Below, in pieces: positions 14,257-22,235 of a stretch of 25,477 bases of DNA (positions are counted from its first letter, which is position 1; every line of letters starts with the position of its first letter). The DNA comes from Bacteroidales bacterium (lineage in GTDB: Bacteria; Bacteroidota; Bacteroidia; Bacteroidales; Lentimicrobiaceae): the NCBI GenBank assembly GCA_022837485.1, contig JALHHH010000035.1, forward strand, positions 1 to 25,477, read 5' to 3'. A program made the translations under genes and the position numbers. Under the pieces are notes generated by a model. That model was given only the letters and a program-made list of their open reading frames with translations, did no database searches and was not told where the DNA came from.

Positions 14257-15540
14257 TCAGGCTTTATTAATAGCATTCACAATCTCGGTACCAAATTCGC
14301 TGGTTTTTAAACGAGTTGCATTTTCCATCTGGCGATGAAAGTCATAAGTGACCCTGCCCGACAGTATGCTTGTTTCGATACCTCTGTAGATGAGGGCTGC
14401 AGCTTCATTCCATCCCATATATTCGAGCATCATTGCACCTGAGAGGATAACCGATCCCGGATTTACCATATCGAGACCGGCATATTTAGGAGCCGTGCCG
14501 TGGGTTGCTTCAAAAATGGCGTGGCCGCTCGTATAATTGATGTTGGCCCCCGGAGCAATTCCGATGCCGCCTACTATGGCTGCCAGGGCATCGGAGATGT
14601 AATCGCCGTTCAGATTAAGGGTAGCTATTACCGAATATTCGGAGGGACGAAGCAAAATCTGCTGCAGAAATGCATCTGCAATTACATCTTTTACTATTAC
14701 TTTCCCGGCCTCTATGGCTTCCTGCTGTGCTTTATCGGCTGCCTCTTTGCCCGAAGCAGCTGCAATTTCGTCGTATTCGGCCCATGTAAAGGTGTAATCG
14801 GGAAATTCCCTGCGGGCAAGATTATAACCCCAAAGTTTAAAGGCTCCTTCCGTAAATTTCATGATATTGCCCTTATGCACCAGCGTAAGCGATGGCAGCC
14901 CGCGGCTGATGGTATATTCAAGTGCTGCACGAACGAGCCGCTCCGTGCCCTCCTTCGAAACAGGCTTTATGCCGAAAGAACTGGATTCCGGGAACCGGAT
15001 CTTGTTGACACCCATTTCCTGCTGAAGGAAGTTCTTCATCTGTTCAGCCTCCGGCGTCCCACTCATAAATTCTATGCCGGCATAAATATCTTCGGTATTC
15101 TCCCTGAAAATGTGCATATCAACCTTAGAAGGATCCTTCACCGGCGAAGGTACACCCGTAAACCAGCGCACCGGCCTAAGACAAACGTAAAGGTCGAGGA
15201 TCTGCCGTAATGCCACATTCAGCGAACGGATACCTCCGCCTACCGGGGTGGTAAGGGGACCTTTTATTCCTACTTTATATTCTCGGAAAGCTTCCAGCGT
15301 CTCCTCAGGCAACCAGTTGCCAGTACGGTTAAAGGCCTTCTCACCGGCCAATACTTCCATCCACTGAATTTTACGCACCCCTCCGTAAGCTTTGGCAACT
15401 GCAGCATCCAATACCCTTACCGCAGCAGCCCAGATGTCGGGACCCGTACCATCGCCTTCTATAAACGGAATAACCGGACTGTCCGGAACCTGAAGTTTCC
15501 CTCCTGAAATCGTAATCTTGCTTTCCTCCATTTTTAGCAT
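14257..15540 (-). CDS. icd: NADP-dependent isocitrate dehydrogenase
   Basis: The 427-residue enzyme oxidises isocitrate to 2-oxoglutarate. It is the E. coli-type homodimer: FIEGDGTGPDIW (26-37) starts the fold, GGGIRSLNVALRQ (101-113) binds isocitrate through Ser106, the residue phosphorylated in E. coli (Ser113). NADP use is supported by Lys352 and Tyr353 in HGTAPKYAG, Val359, and Tyr399 and Arg403 in TYDFHR, equivalent to Lys344, Tyr345, Val351, Tyr391 and Arg395. The start could be this ATG or the one three codons later (MEESK). A perfect -33/-7 promoter lies 43 bp upstream. gltA follows at 33 bp, so both enzymes of the 2-oxoglutarate branch are made together. Confidence 0.96.
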   Translation of the reverse strand: MLKMEESKITISGGKLQVPDSPVIPFIEGDGTGPDIWAAAVRVLDAAVAKAYGGVRKIQWMEVLAGEKAFNRTGNWLPEETLEAFREYKVGIKGPLTTPVGGGIRSLNVALRQILDLYVCLRPVRWFTGVPSPVKDPSKVDMHIFRENTEDIYAGIEFMSGTPEAEQMKNFLQQEMGVNKIRFPESSSFGIKPVSKEGTERLVRAALEYTISRGLPSLTLVHKGNIMKFTEGAFKLWGYNLARREFPDYTFTWAEYDEIAAASGKEAADKAQQEAIEAGKVIVKDVIADAFLQQILLRPSEYSVIATLNLNGDYISDALAAIVGGIGIAPGANINYTSGHAIFEATHGTAPKYAGLDMVNPGSVILSGAMMLEYMGWNEAAALIYRGIETSILSGRVTYDFHRQMENATRLKTSEFGTEIVNAINKA

Positions 15541-15582
15541 CTAATTAAGTAGTTATGTTTATCAGTGCAATATTTACTATTG

Positions 15583-15613
15583 CAAAGATAATAAAGCGGC
15601 AACAACTTTCAAA
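15583..15613 (-). promoter_or_regulatory. Bacteroidota -33/-7 promoter for icd-gltA
   Basis: On the minus strand TTTG (15613-15610), a 19-bp spacer and TATCTTTG (15590-15583) match the consensus exactly. The start site is expected near 15576, giving a leader of about 36 nt. Confidence 0.78.
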
Positions 15614-15727
15614 AATCCGCGCAAGTCTAACAATCCGTTCCCTCATTTGTTTGAATTCCGGAGACAAAATGTCGCCCAGAATATTTTTACGAACACAGGT
15701 TCAAAACATGAATTTTATCGCAATCGC

Positions 15728-16180
15728 ATGAACGCACGGAACGACTCAGGAGGAATCGTATTATTCGACAGCGATTGCATGTTTTGCTGTCGGAGTGTCA
15801 GGCTGTTGCTCAATGCCGATCGAAAGCAGGAACTTCTGTTTATGCCTTTGCGGGATGCGTTGAATGCAGGCACTGGTTTGCAGAATATTATTCCCGGATT
15901 AACGGGCGACAGCCTGGTATTCATCCGTAACGGCAGGTCATACATCCGTTCGGAGGCGGTTCTTGAACTCTGCGGCGTGCTTGGTGGCTGGTGGAGTTTA
16001 TTCCGTATATTCAGCGTTTTACCTGTCAAATTCCGCGACCTCATCTATAATTTTATAAGCAGCCACCGCCATCTGCTTCCGGGCGGCAGCAACTGCATTC
16101 TCCCCTCTCAGATTACACCCCGGCTGGCAAGTGCGGGAACTTTACTCTCAGCACTTTCACAAAACGCTCAGGACGTTTAA
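15728..16180 (+). CDS. DCC-family thiol-disulfide oxidoreductase-like protein (DUF393)
   Basis: Starting at the ATG at 15728 the product has 150 residues and opens with GGIVLFDSDCMFC, the DxDCxxC signature (Asp14, Asp16, Cys17, Cys20) of DUF393/DCC (PF04134), a thioredoxin-like family. FMPLRDA, SLVFIRNGRSYIRSEAVLEL and the WWSLFRIFSVLPVKFRDLIYNFISSHR region follow the family order. The biochemical role is not established. The frame is open upstream to a TTG at 15647, but the extra 27 residues fall in the icd promoter region and do not resemble the family. It is divergent from icd and has no clear TAnnTTTG element of its own. Confidence 0.87.
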   Translation: MNARNDSGGIVLFDSDCMFCCRSVRLLLNADRKQELLFMPLRDALNAGTGLQNIIPGLTGDSLVFIRNGRSYIRSEAVLELCGVLGGWWSLFRIFSVLPVKFRDLIYNFISSHRHLLPGGSNCILPSQITPRLASAGTLLSALSQNAQDV

Positions 16181-16193
16181 AAACCCATAAAAA

Positions 16194-16273
16194 AGCCCCT
16201 TCCCTAACGATTAATATCGGAAAGATTGAAAAAAAATTAACTACTTTTGTCCGACCCCAAAAAGGGGCTGTTT
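16194..16273 (+). promoter_or_regulatory. -7 element with 5' hairpin ahead of the TonB-dependent receptor
   Basis: TACTTTTG at 16242-16249 is a perfect -7 without a well-placed -33. The transcript would begin near 16255 with CCCC-AAAAA-GGGG and then CTGTTTT, a hairpin at its very 5' end. In read-through from the DCC gene, AGCCCCTT (16194-16201) can pair instead with AAGGGGCT (16262-16269), again before TGTTTTAA, so the same arm could act as a terminator of the upstream gene. Confidence 0.45.
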
Positions 16274-16478
16274 TAAATAACCGCATCTTTCCAGTTTAGA
16301 CACCGGCATACAGAAGCGTAAAAGGGTAGTAACTGAATTATAAAGCATTCGGTTTCACGCGGTGTTGAATTCCGGACAAAAATGGTTTGGTATCGATTTG
16401 AAGCAGCCGCTGTCCGGGGAGCCCGGAAACTCAAAACGCCTCCGGATAATTTCACTTTGTTAGCTTAATAACGTTCTC
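16274..16478 (+). other. Non-coding leader of the TonB-dependent receptor gene
   Basis: This leaves a leader of about 220 nt. CCGGACA (16372-16378) and TGTCCGG (16411-16417) form a perfect 7-bp dyad inside it. A 28-codon frame from ATG 16382 to TAA 16466-16468 resembles nothing I know and is probably chance. I recognise no riboswitch. Confidence 0.3.
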
Positions 16479-18809
16479 ATGCGAACCTTTTACAAATCTA
16501 TTTCCCTGGCCTTAACAATTTTACTGGCTGGAAGCCTTAGCCTGATTGCACAAAACGGCACAATTCGCGGATTTGTCTATGAAAAAGAGACCGGTGAACC
16601 GGTAATTTTCACCAACGTTTATCTTTATAAAACCACATACGGGGCTGCCACCGACGTCAACGGCTATTTTACCATTACAAGAATTCCAGACGGAAATTAC
16701 ACCCTGATGGTGACCTACATGGGATACGATACCCTGCGCGAACAGGTTACCATTAAAGGCAACACCGTACTTACAAAGAAACTGTTCCTCAACCAGTCGG
16801 CCGTGACACTTGGGGCCGTGCAGGTTACAGCCGAGCGCGAAGAAGCGCGAAGCGACACCCGCACTTCCGTAATAAAACTCACCCCCAAGCAGATCAGCCG
16901 CATACCAACCATAGGCGGGCAGCCCGACCTGGCCCAGTATCTGCAGGTATTGCCCGGTGTTATCTTTACAGGTGACCAGGGAGGTCAACTCTACATCCGC
17001 GGAGGTTCACCCATACAAAATAAAGTACTGCTCGACGGAATGATCGTTTACAATCCCTTCCACTCTATCGGTCTTTTCTCCGTTTTTGACACGGAAATAC
17101 TCAGGAATGCCGACATCTACACCGGAGGCTTTAATGCACAGTACGGAGGTCGTATTTCGTCGGTTATGGATCTTACAACCCGCGACGGAAACAAAAAACA
17201 CCTGGCCGGCAAATTCGGAGCCAGTACGTTCGGAGCTAAACTGATGCTCGAAGGCCCCCTGAAAAAACAAACAGAAGACGGCTCGGGAAGTGTATCGTTT
17301 CTGATCTCCGCTAAGAATTCCTACTTGAAACAAACATCCGAACTGTTCTATAAATACATTGATTCAACCGGCCTGCCATTTAACTATACCGATGTTTACG
17401 GAAAAATTTCCGTAAATGCCTCCAACGGGTCCAAAGTAAATTTCTACGGATTCAATTTCAAAGATAAAGTTGACTATACAAACATGGCGACCTATCAGTG
17501 GGATGCAGCGGGCGGCGGAGCAAACTTTGTAGTTATCCCCGGAAACAACCCAGTACTGCTCGAAGGAAACTTAGCCTATTCTTCCTATTACATCACCATG
17601 GAAGAAGGATCTCTTCCATCGCGCTCCAGCGAAATCAACGGATTTAACCTGGGACTGGGATTCACCTATTTTCTCGGGAAAGATGAAATAAAATACGGAC
17701 TCGAAGGTCTGGGGTTCAAAACCGTATTCGATTTCTATAATTCCATCGGAAGACGCATCAGCCAGGTGGAAAATACCACCGAAATCGCCGGCTTCATCAA
17801 GTACAAAATGAACAGGGGCAAATTACTGTTCGAACCCGGATTCAGGATCCAGTATTATGCTTCGCTCGGCAACTTTTCGCCTGAACCCAGACTGGCGATG
17901 AAATACAACTTCACCGATAACTTCAGGATGAAGATGGCCGCAGGGCTCTATTCGCAAAACCTGATCAGCGCCAATTCCGACCGGGATGTGGTAAATCTCT
18001 TCTACGGTTTCCTTTCCGGCCCCGACAACCTGCAGGAAAAATTTAACGGGAAAAATGTCGGTCACAAGCTGCAGAAGGCTGAGCATATCATCCTGGGGGC
18101 AGAAATTGACCCCCTGCCCAGAGTCAGCGTGAACGTGGAAGTGTATTACAAAAACTTCTCGCAGCTCACCAACATCAACCGCAACAAGGTTTTCGATGAC
18201 ATAGACCCGTACAACGACCCCACCAACATCAATTATAAGCCAGAAAACCTCCGCAAGGATTTTATTATTGAGAATGGTGATGCCAACGGCTTCGACGTCA
18301 GCTTTAAATACGACGAACGAAAGATTTACTTTTGGGCGGTGTACTCCCTGGCGTGGGTAAACCGCTTCGACGGCATCAGTTCATATGTACCGCACTACGA
18401 CCGCCGTCATAACGTTAATCTGGTCAGTTCTTACCGTTTCGGGGAAGAACTTGACTGGGAACTGAATGCCCGCTGGAATTTAGGATCGGGCTTCCCTTTT
18501 ACGCAGACGCAGGGTTTCTTTGAGGAACTTACCTTCGAACAGGGCACAGGCTCCACCTACATCGTTGAAAACGGAGACCTGGGAATTCTTTACGCCGATT
18601 ACAACGCTGCCCGTCTTCCGTACTACCACCGCCTCGACCTCAGCCTTACAAAACGCTTCAAAATCGGCAAAAAAGGACTGCTTGAAACAAATCTCAGCGT
18701 TACCAATATCTACAACCGCGACAACATCTTCTACGTAAACCGAGTTACCGGTGATAAAGTATACCAGCTCCCGGTCATGCCCAGTTTTGGTTTGAATATG
18801 AGCTTCTGA
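16479..18809 (+). CDS. TonB-dependent outer-membrane receptor with N-terminal carboxypeptidase-regulatory-like domain
   Basis: The 776-residue product has a signal peptide (about 1-25, cleavage after IAQ), a carboxypeptidase-regulatory-like beta-sandwich (about 28-110; GTIRGFVYEKETGEPV, TDVNGYFTI, MVTYMGYDT), a plug domain (about 125-235; LYIRGGSPIQNKVLLDGMIV, ADIYTGGFNAQYGGRISSVMD) and a 22-strand barrel to the terminal Phe of GLNMSF. It takes up a ligand across the outer membrane with TonB energy. It is shorter than SusC (about 1000) and no SusD follows, so a polysaccharide locus is not indicated. The substrate is unknown: neighbours give no hint of iron, cobalamin or peptide. A strong terminator ends the unit. 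Confidence 0.93.
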   Translation: MRTFYKSISLALTILLAGSLSLIAQNGTIRGFVYEKETGEPVIFTNVYLYKTTYGAATDVNGYFTITRIPDGNYTLMVTYMGYDTLREQVTIKGNTVLTKKLFLNQSAVTLGAVQVTAEREEARSDTRTSVIKLTPKQISRIPTIGGQPDLAQYLQVLPGVIFTGDQGGQLYIRGGSPIQNKVLLDGMIVYNPFHSIGLFSVFDTEILRNADIYTGGFNAQYGGRISSVMDLTTRDGNKKHLAGKFGASTFGAKLMLEGPLKKQTEDGSGSVSFLISAKNSYLKQTSELFYKYIDSTGLPFNYTDVYGKISVNASNGSKVNFYGFNFKDKVDYTNMATYQWDAAGGGANFVVIPGNNPVLLEGNLAYSSYYITMEEGSLPSRSSEINGFNLGLGFTYFLGKDEIKYGLEGLGFKTVFDFYNSIGRRISQVENTTEIAGFIKYKMNRGKLLFEPGFRIQYYASLGNFSPEPRLAMKYNFTDNFRMKMAAGLYSQNLISANSDRDVVNLFYGFLSGPDNLQEKFNGKNVGHKLQKAEHIILGAEIDPLPRVSVNVEVYYKNFSQLTNINRNKVFDDIDPYNDPTNINYKPENLRKDFIIENGDANGFDVSFKYDERKIYFWAVYSLAWVNRFDGISSYVPHYDRRHNVNLVSSYRFGEELDWELNARWNLGSGFPFTQTQGFFEELTFEQGTGSTYIVENGDLGILYADYNAARLPYYHRLDLSLTKRFKIGKKGLLETNLSVTNIYNRDNIFYVNRVTGDKVYQLPVMPSFGLNMSF

Positions 18810-18827
18810 TCTTACGGATTCTTCAGC

Positions 18828-18873
18828 AAAAACGGCTAAGTCGCTTTAATAAAAAGAACTTGGCCGTTTTTGT
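18828..18873 (+). terminator. Rho-independent terminator after the TonB-dependent receptor gene
   Basis: CAAAAACGGCTAAG (18828-18841) pairs with CTTGGCCGTTTTTG (18860-18873) with one T-G mismatch, around an 18-nt loop. The second arm supplies the T-run. The A-run makes it usable from the other strand too, for the minus-strand small gene at 18904. Confidence 0.8.
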
Positions 18874-18903
18874 ATAAATACAGAATAATTTCAGCACTCT
18901 GTC

Positions 18904-19095
18904 TTAAACGCTCTTCTTCCCGCCGGTATACAAGGAAACAAATCTGCCGGCATAATAAGCAAGCACCAGTGGTATCCAGATATTTCTTGATACAATATTA
19001 CAATTGTCGATCTGCTTGTCAACATTCAGAATAATCAGATATATGCCGAAGGCAATTAGAATAAATACAACATCGAAAATTTTTCGTTTGCTCAT
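18904..19095 (-). CDS. Small two-helix membrane protein, unknown
   Basis: The 63-residue product has two hydrophobic helices (about 7-23, FDVVFILIAFGIYLIIL, and about 40-55, WIPLVLAYYAGRFVSL) and positively charged ends, so it is probably an inner-membrane protein. I recognise no family. It lies 25 bp downstream of dtd on the same strand and is probably the last gene of the rsgA-dtd unit, before the bidirectional terminator at 18828-18873. The start is the only ATG that fits. Confidence 0.65.
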   Translation of the reverse strand: MSKRKIFDVVFILIAFGIYLIILNVDKQIDNCNIVSRNIWIPLVLAYYAGRFVSLYTGGKKSV

Positions 19096-19120
19096 AAATG
19101 TTTCATTTATAGACCGGGAT

Positions 19121-19573
19121 CTATTCCCTGATTTTTGAATCCATTATAATTGTCACGGGGCCATCGTTTACCAGTTCCACCTGCATCATAGCACCGAACC
19201 ATCCGGTTTCAACCCTTAGCCCTGTAGTTTCTTTAAGAAAACGTACAAACGACTCAAACAACGGAACCGCGGTTTCTGGTCTGGCAGCGCGTATGTAGGA
19301 TGGCCGATTCCCTTTCCTGGTACTGGCATGCAATGTAAATTGGCTGACCACCAATATACTTCCTCCTATTTCGCAGACGGAATGGTTCATCACACCCATG
19401 GTGTCGGCAAATATCCGCAATCGGGTTACCTTACCTGCAAGCCATTCTGCATCCTCAATGGTATCGCTTTCCTCAATTCCGGCAAGTATCAGCATTCCTT
19501 TCCCGACAGAAGCCGTTTCAAATCCGGAACTGCTCACCGACGCCCTGCTCACCCGCTGTATTACAAGCCGCAT
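19121..19573 (-). CDS. dtd: D-aminoacyl-tRNA deacylase
   Basis: This 150-residue enzyme removes D-amino acids (and glycine) wrongly attached to tRNA. Hallmarks are MRLVIQRVSRASV at the start, SQFTLHAST (77-85) with TRKGNRPSY following, and NDGPVT (136-141), whose Gly138-Pro139 is the cross-subunit Gly-cisPro motif that enforces chirality. The length is standard. It lies 30 bp after rsgA, so translation quality control and ribosome assembly genes are grouped. Confidence 0.95.
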   Translation of the reverse strand: MRLVIQRVSRASVSSSGFETASVGKGMLILAGIEESDTIEDAEWLAGKVTRLRIFADTMGVMNHSVCEIGGSILVVSQFTLHASTRKGNRPSYIRAARPETAVPLFESFVRFLKETTGLRVETGWFGAMMQVELVNDGPVTIIMDSKIRE

Positions 19574-19603
19574 ATGGTCACAACTTTAGGTAAAAAATAA
19601 TAC

Positions 19604-20533
19604 TTAATCCCATTCACTTTCTTCGAAATACTCATCGTTGACAATGCTGATGTAGTTCGAATACCTTCCGGCATCAATCCCGCCATTTGCAAGTGCTTTT
19701 TTCACTGCACATCCCGGTTCATGGATGTGGGTGCAATTATTGAACTGGCAATCGTGCATCAAACCGCGCATTTCGGGAAAACGTTCAGCCACCTCCTGCT
19801 TGTCAAAATGAACCAGTCCGAATTCCTTAATGCCAGGGGTATCGATTACAAAGCCGCCAATACTGAGCGGAAGCATTTCGGCAAAGGTAGTCGTATGCTT
19901 TCCTTTGCTGTGATAGTCGGAAATAGCGCCGACTTTGCGCATAAGTCCAGGTTCAATTGCATTTATAAGTGCGGTTTTGCCCACTCCCGAATGTCCGCTG
20001 ATAAGGCTCACCTTATCCCCGAGAAGGTTCCTAACCTCATCAAGTCCGGTGCCCTCAAGCGCGGAAGTCCGGATGCAGAGGTAACCCAGCGAGGAGTATA
20101 GTCTCATCAGCTTCTCAAGCTGCTGATTTTCAGCGAGTGTATAGATATCGCATTTGTTAAAAATCAATGCTCCGGGGATGTGATAGGCTTCGGCTGTCAC
20201 AAGAAAACGATCGATAAAACCGGTGGATGTTCTCGGTTTCGAAAGCGTAACCATTACTACTGCCTGATCTATGTTTGCAGCAATGATATGCGACTGCTTA
20301 GACAGGTTGGACGCACGACGGACGATGTAGTTCCTGCGGTCTTCGATCTCCGTAATAAAGGCAGTTCCTTCGTTATTAATATCGATATCCACGCGGTCGC
20401 CCACAGACACAGGATTCGTACTACGGATATCCTTCAGTCTGAAATTCCCTTTAATTTTGCTTTCGATTGTACGGCCGTCGTCCGTACGAACCGAATACCA
20501 GCTACCTGTATTCTTAATAACTAATCCTTTCAT
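19604..20533 (-). CDS. rsgA: Ribosome small subunit-dependent GTPase A
   Basis: The 309-residue protein has the circularly permuted GTPase order unique to this family: OB-fold (about 1-70), G4 NKCD (126-129), G1 GHSGVGKT (180-187), G2 around KGKHTTT (210-216), then G3 DTPG (231-234), and a C-terminal zinc site from Cys262, Cys267, His269 and Cys275. It assists late maturation of the 30S subunit. The expected TSGxxGxGKT form is the variant GHSGVGKT, normal for RsgA. A terminator of frr lies just upstream, so it should have its own promoter, though I see no TAnnTTTG in the short gap. Confidence 0.96.
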   Translation of the reverse strand: MKGLVIKNTGSWYSVRTDDGRTIESKIKGNFRLKDIRSTNPVSVGDRVDIDINNEGTAFITEIEDRRNYIVRRASNLSKQSHIIAANIDQAVVMVTLSKPRTSTGFIDRFLVTAEAYHIPGALIFNKCDIYTLAENQQLEKLMRLYSSLGYLCIRTSALEGTGLDEVRNLLGDKVSLISGHSGVGKTALINAIEPGLMRKVGAISDYHSKGKHTTTFAEMLPLSIGGFVIDTPGIKEFGLVHFDKQEVAERFPEMRGLMHDCQFNNCTHIHEPGCAVKKALANGGIDAGRYSNYISIVNDEYFEESEWD

Positions 20534-20572
20534 GCGAATCTATTTTTAAATGCCTGTCCGGTGCATTCTTTT

Positions 20573-20602
20573 AAAAACAGAGGCGCCAGTATCTGACGCC
20601 TC
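20573..20602 (-). terminator. Rho-independent terminator after frr
   Basis: On the minus strand GAGGCG(T)CAG-ATA-CTG(G)CGCCTC (20602-20580) is followed by TGTTTTTAA. The stem is strong, with a single mismatch. It begins 7 bp past the frr stop codon. Confidence 0.8.
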
Positions 20603-20609
20603 CACTAAA

Positions 20610-21170
20610 TTATACAGTCATAATTTCTTTTTCTTTAGCTGCGTAAAGATCATCAATTTTCTTGATATATCTATCATGAATCTTCTGAACCTCTGCTTCC
20701 GCGTCCTTTTCAACATCTTCGGGCAAGCCCTCTTTGATGGCTTTCTTCAATGCATCAATGGCATCGCGGCGGGCATTACGCACGCTGATCTTGGCAGTTT
20801 CTGCCTCCTGTTTGGATTGCTTGGCAAGCTGTCGGCGACGTTCCTCCGTTAACGGTGGAATTCCAAGACGAATTATCTCTCCGTTGTTTTCGGGTGTAAT
20901 CCCTACTTCAGAGTTCATAATTGCCTTTTCAATTTCTTTGATAAGCGGCTTTTCCCACGGGGTGATCACAATGGTCTTTGCATCCGGTGTGTTTACCGAT
21001 GCAACATTGGTAAGTGGCACCAGACTTCCGTAATAGGGAACACGTACACCGTCCAAAATTTTGGGATTAGCCTTTCCGGCACGAATATGAGCCAATTGTT
21101 CATCGAGATATTCGATCGCGAATATCATTTTCTCTTCCGCTGCCTTTACGAACTGTTTCGTATCTACCAT
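20610..21170 (-). CDS. frr: Ribosome recycling factor
   Basis: The 186-residue, helix-rich protein (family about 185) splits post-termination ribosomes with EF-G. The conserved RAGKANPKILDGV (30-42), PLTEERRRQLAK (about 106-117) and RNARRDA blocks are present. It follows pyrH by 72 bp, the usual pyrH-frr order. A perfect promoter lies in that gap, so it can also be expressed on its own. A strong terminator closes the unit. Confidence 0.97.
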   Translation of the reverse strand: MVDTKQFVKAAEEKMIFAIEYLDEQLAHIRAGKANPKILDGVRVPYYGSLVPLTNVASVNTPDAKTIVITPWEKPLIKEIEKAIMNSEVGITPENNGEIIRLGIPPLTEERRRQLAKQSKQEAETAKISVRNARRDAIDALKKAIKEGLPEDVEKDAEAEVQKIHDRYIKKIDDLYAAKEKEIMTV

Positions 21171-21204
21171 AACTGCTTATAAAATTTGATTTTATTACAA
21201 CTAA

Positions 21205-21235
21205 CAAAAATAATAAACTTTTCCGATATACCAAA
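21205..21235 (-). promoter_or_regulatory. Bacteroidota -33/-7 promoter for frr
   Basis: On the minus strand TTTG (21235-21232), a 19-bp spacer and TATTTTTG (21212-21205) match the consensus exactly. The start site is expected near 21198, giving a leader of about 28 nt. Confidence 0.72.
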
Positions 21236-21242
21236 CTATTCA

Positions 21243-21953
21243 TTAATTATGAACCAGCGTTCCAATCGGCTCCCCGCTCATCACCTTTTTCAGATTTCCG
21301 TTCGTATCCATGTCGAACACAATGATAGGCAAGTTGTTTTCCTTGCACATGGTGGTAGCGGTGAGGTCCATCACCTTTAATCCACGGGTATAAATTTCGT
21401 CGTAAGTAATTTCAGAAAACTTAGTAGCCGTAGGATCCTTTTCCGGATCTGCCGTATAGATTCCATCCACGCGGGTTCCTTTCAGCATCACATCGGCTTC
21501 AATTTCAATACCTCGTAACGACGAGCCGGTATCGGTGGTGAAGAATGGATTTCCTGTTCCGGCGGACATAATAACGATGTGTCCTTTTTCCAATAACTCG
21601 ATGGCTCTCCATTTGTTATAGAACTCACCGATAGGTTCCATCCGAATCGCTGTAAGCACATTTGCTTTCGCCCCCATGGACACCAGCGCAGAACTTAAGG
21701 CCAGGCTATTGATAACCGTGGCAAGCATCCCCATCTGATCTCCCTTCACCCGATCGAATCCCTTGGAAGCACCGCTTAATCCGCGAAAGATATTCCCTCC
21801 GCCAATCACAATACCTACCTGGATGCCCATATCGGCAATCTCTTTAATCTGCGCAGCATATTCGGAAAGGCGTGTCTCGTCAATTCCATACGATTTGCCA
21901 CCCATCAGCGATTCGCCGCTAAGTTTTAAAAGTATTCTTTTGTATTGAGTCAT
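21243..21953 (-). CDS. pyrH: UMP kinase
   Basis: The 236-residue enzyme phosphorylates UMP to UDP in pyrimidine synthesis. It belongs to the amino-acid-kinase fold, not the eukaryotic UMP/CMP kinase type: KRILLKLSGESLMG (5-18) forms the phosphate loop, IGGGNIFRG (50-58) follows, then GDQMGMLATVINSLAL and the GTGNPFFTTDT block. Length is standard. Its promoter is at 21984-22013. tsf and rpsB, which often precede pyrH, are absent here; birA lies upstream on the same strand. Confidence 0.97.
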   Translation of the reverse strand: MTQYKRILLKLSGESLMGGKSYGIDETRLSEYAAQIKEIADMGIQVGIVIGGGNIFRGLSGASKGFDRVKGDQMGMLATVINSLALSSALVSMGAKANVLTAIRMEPIGEFYNKWRAIELLEKGHIVIMSAGTGNPFFTTDTGSSLRGIEIEADVMLKGTRVDGIYTADPEKDPTATKFSEITYDEIYTRGLKVMDLTATTMCKENNLPIIVFDMDTNGNLKKVMSGEPIGTLVHN

Positions 21954-21983
21954 GAAAATCTGTTGTTTATTCGTTTCAATTTA

Positions 21984-22013
21984 CAAAAGTAACCTATTTG
22001 TTTAAGTAACCAA
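21984..22013 (-). promoter_or_regulatory. Bacteroidota -33/-7 promoter for pyrH
   Basis: On the minus strand TTG (22013-22011), a 19-bp spacer and TACTTTTG (21991-21984) are present. The start site is expected near 21977 and the leader is about 24 nt. Confidence 0.65.
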
Positions 22014-22094
22014 TTATCGAAAGCTGTTTTTATTCATCTTTCGCATGTAACAAACACGTAAGGCTAACGACACATGCATGTAATTTTACGATTG

Positions 22095-22235
22095 TATTTT
22101 TGTAATGTAGAAATAGAAACACACGCTGTTACTTGTGATTTAATTCATTAAATAACATTTTCAAAAAGACCAAAGCCTATTCCTAACTTTGTGCGGCAGG
22201 CATACACTCAGCGGAGTGGTGGCTGCCGCTATTTT
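22095..22235 (+). ncRNA. Possible short plus-strand transcript ending in a hairpin
   Basis: The 275-bp gap between pyrH and birA holds no gene. On the plus strand TATTTTTG (22095-22102) and TAACTTTG (22184-22191) are perfect -7 elements without good -33s. Downstream, GCGGCAG (22193-22199) pairs with CTGCCGC (22223-22229), with an inner CACTC-AGCG-GAGTG hairpin, and is followed by TATTTT. That could end an RNA of about 125 nt. The hairpin overlaps the birA stop codon and may simply be a 3' structure for birA. Confidence 0.25.

Noticed and set aside
15647..15727. TTG-initiated extension of the DCC-family gene
   Set aside because: The added 27 residues do not resemble the family, and a good ATG lies nine codons before the conserved GGIVLFD.
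16382..16468. 28-codon plus-strand frame in the leader of the TonB-dependent receptor gene
   Set aside because: No recognisable protein features and no support for translation.
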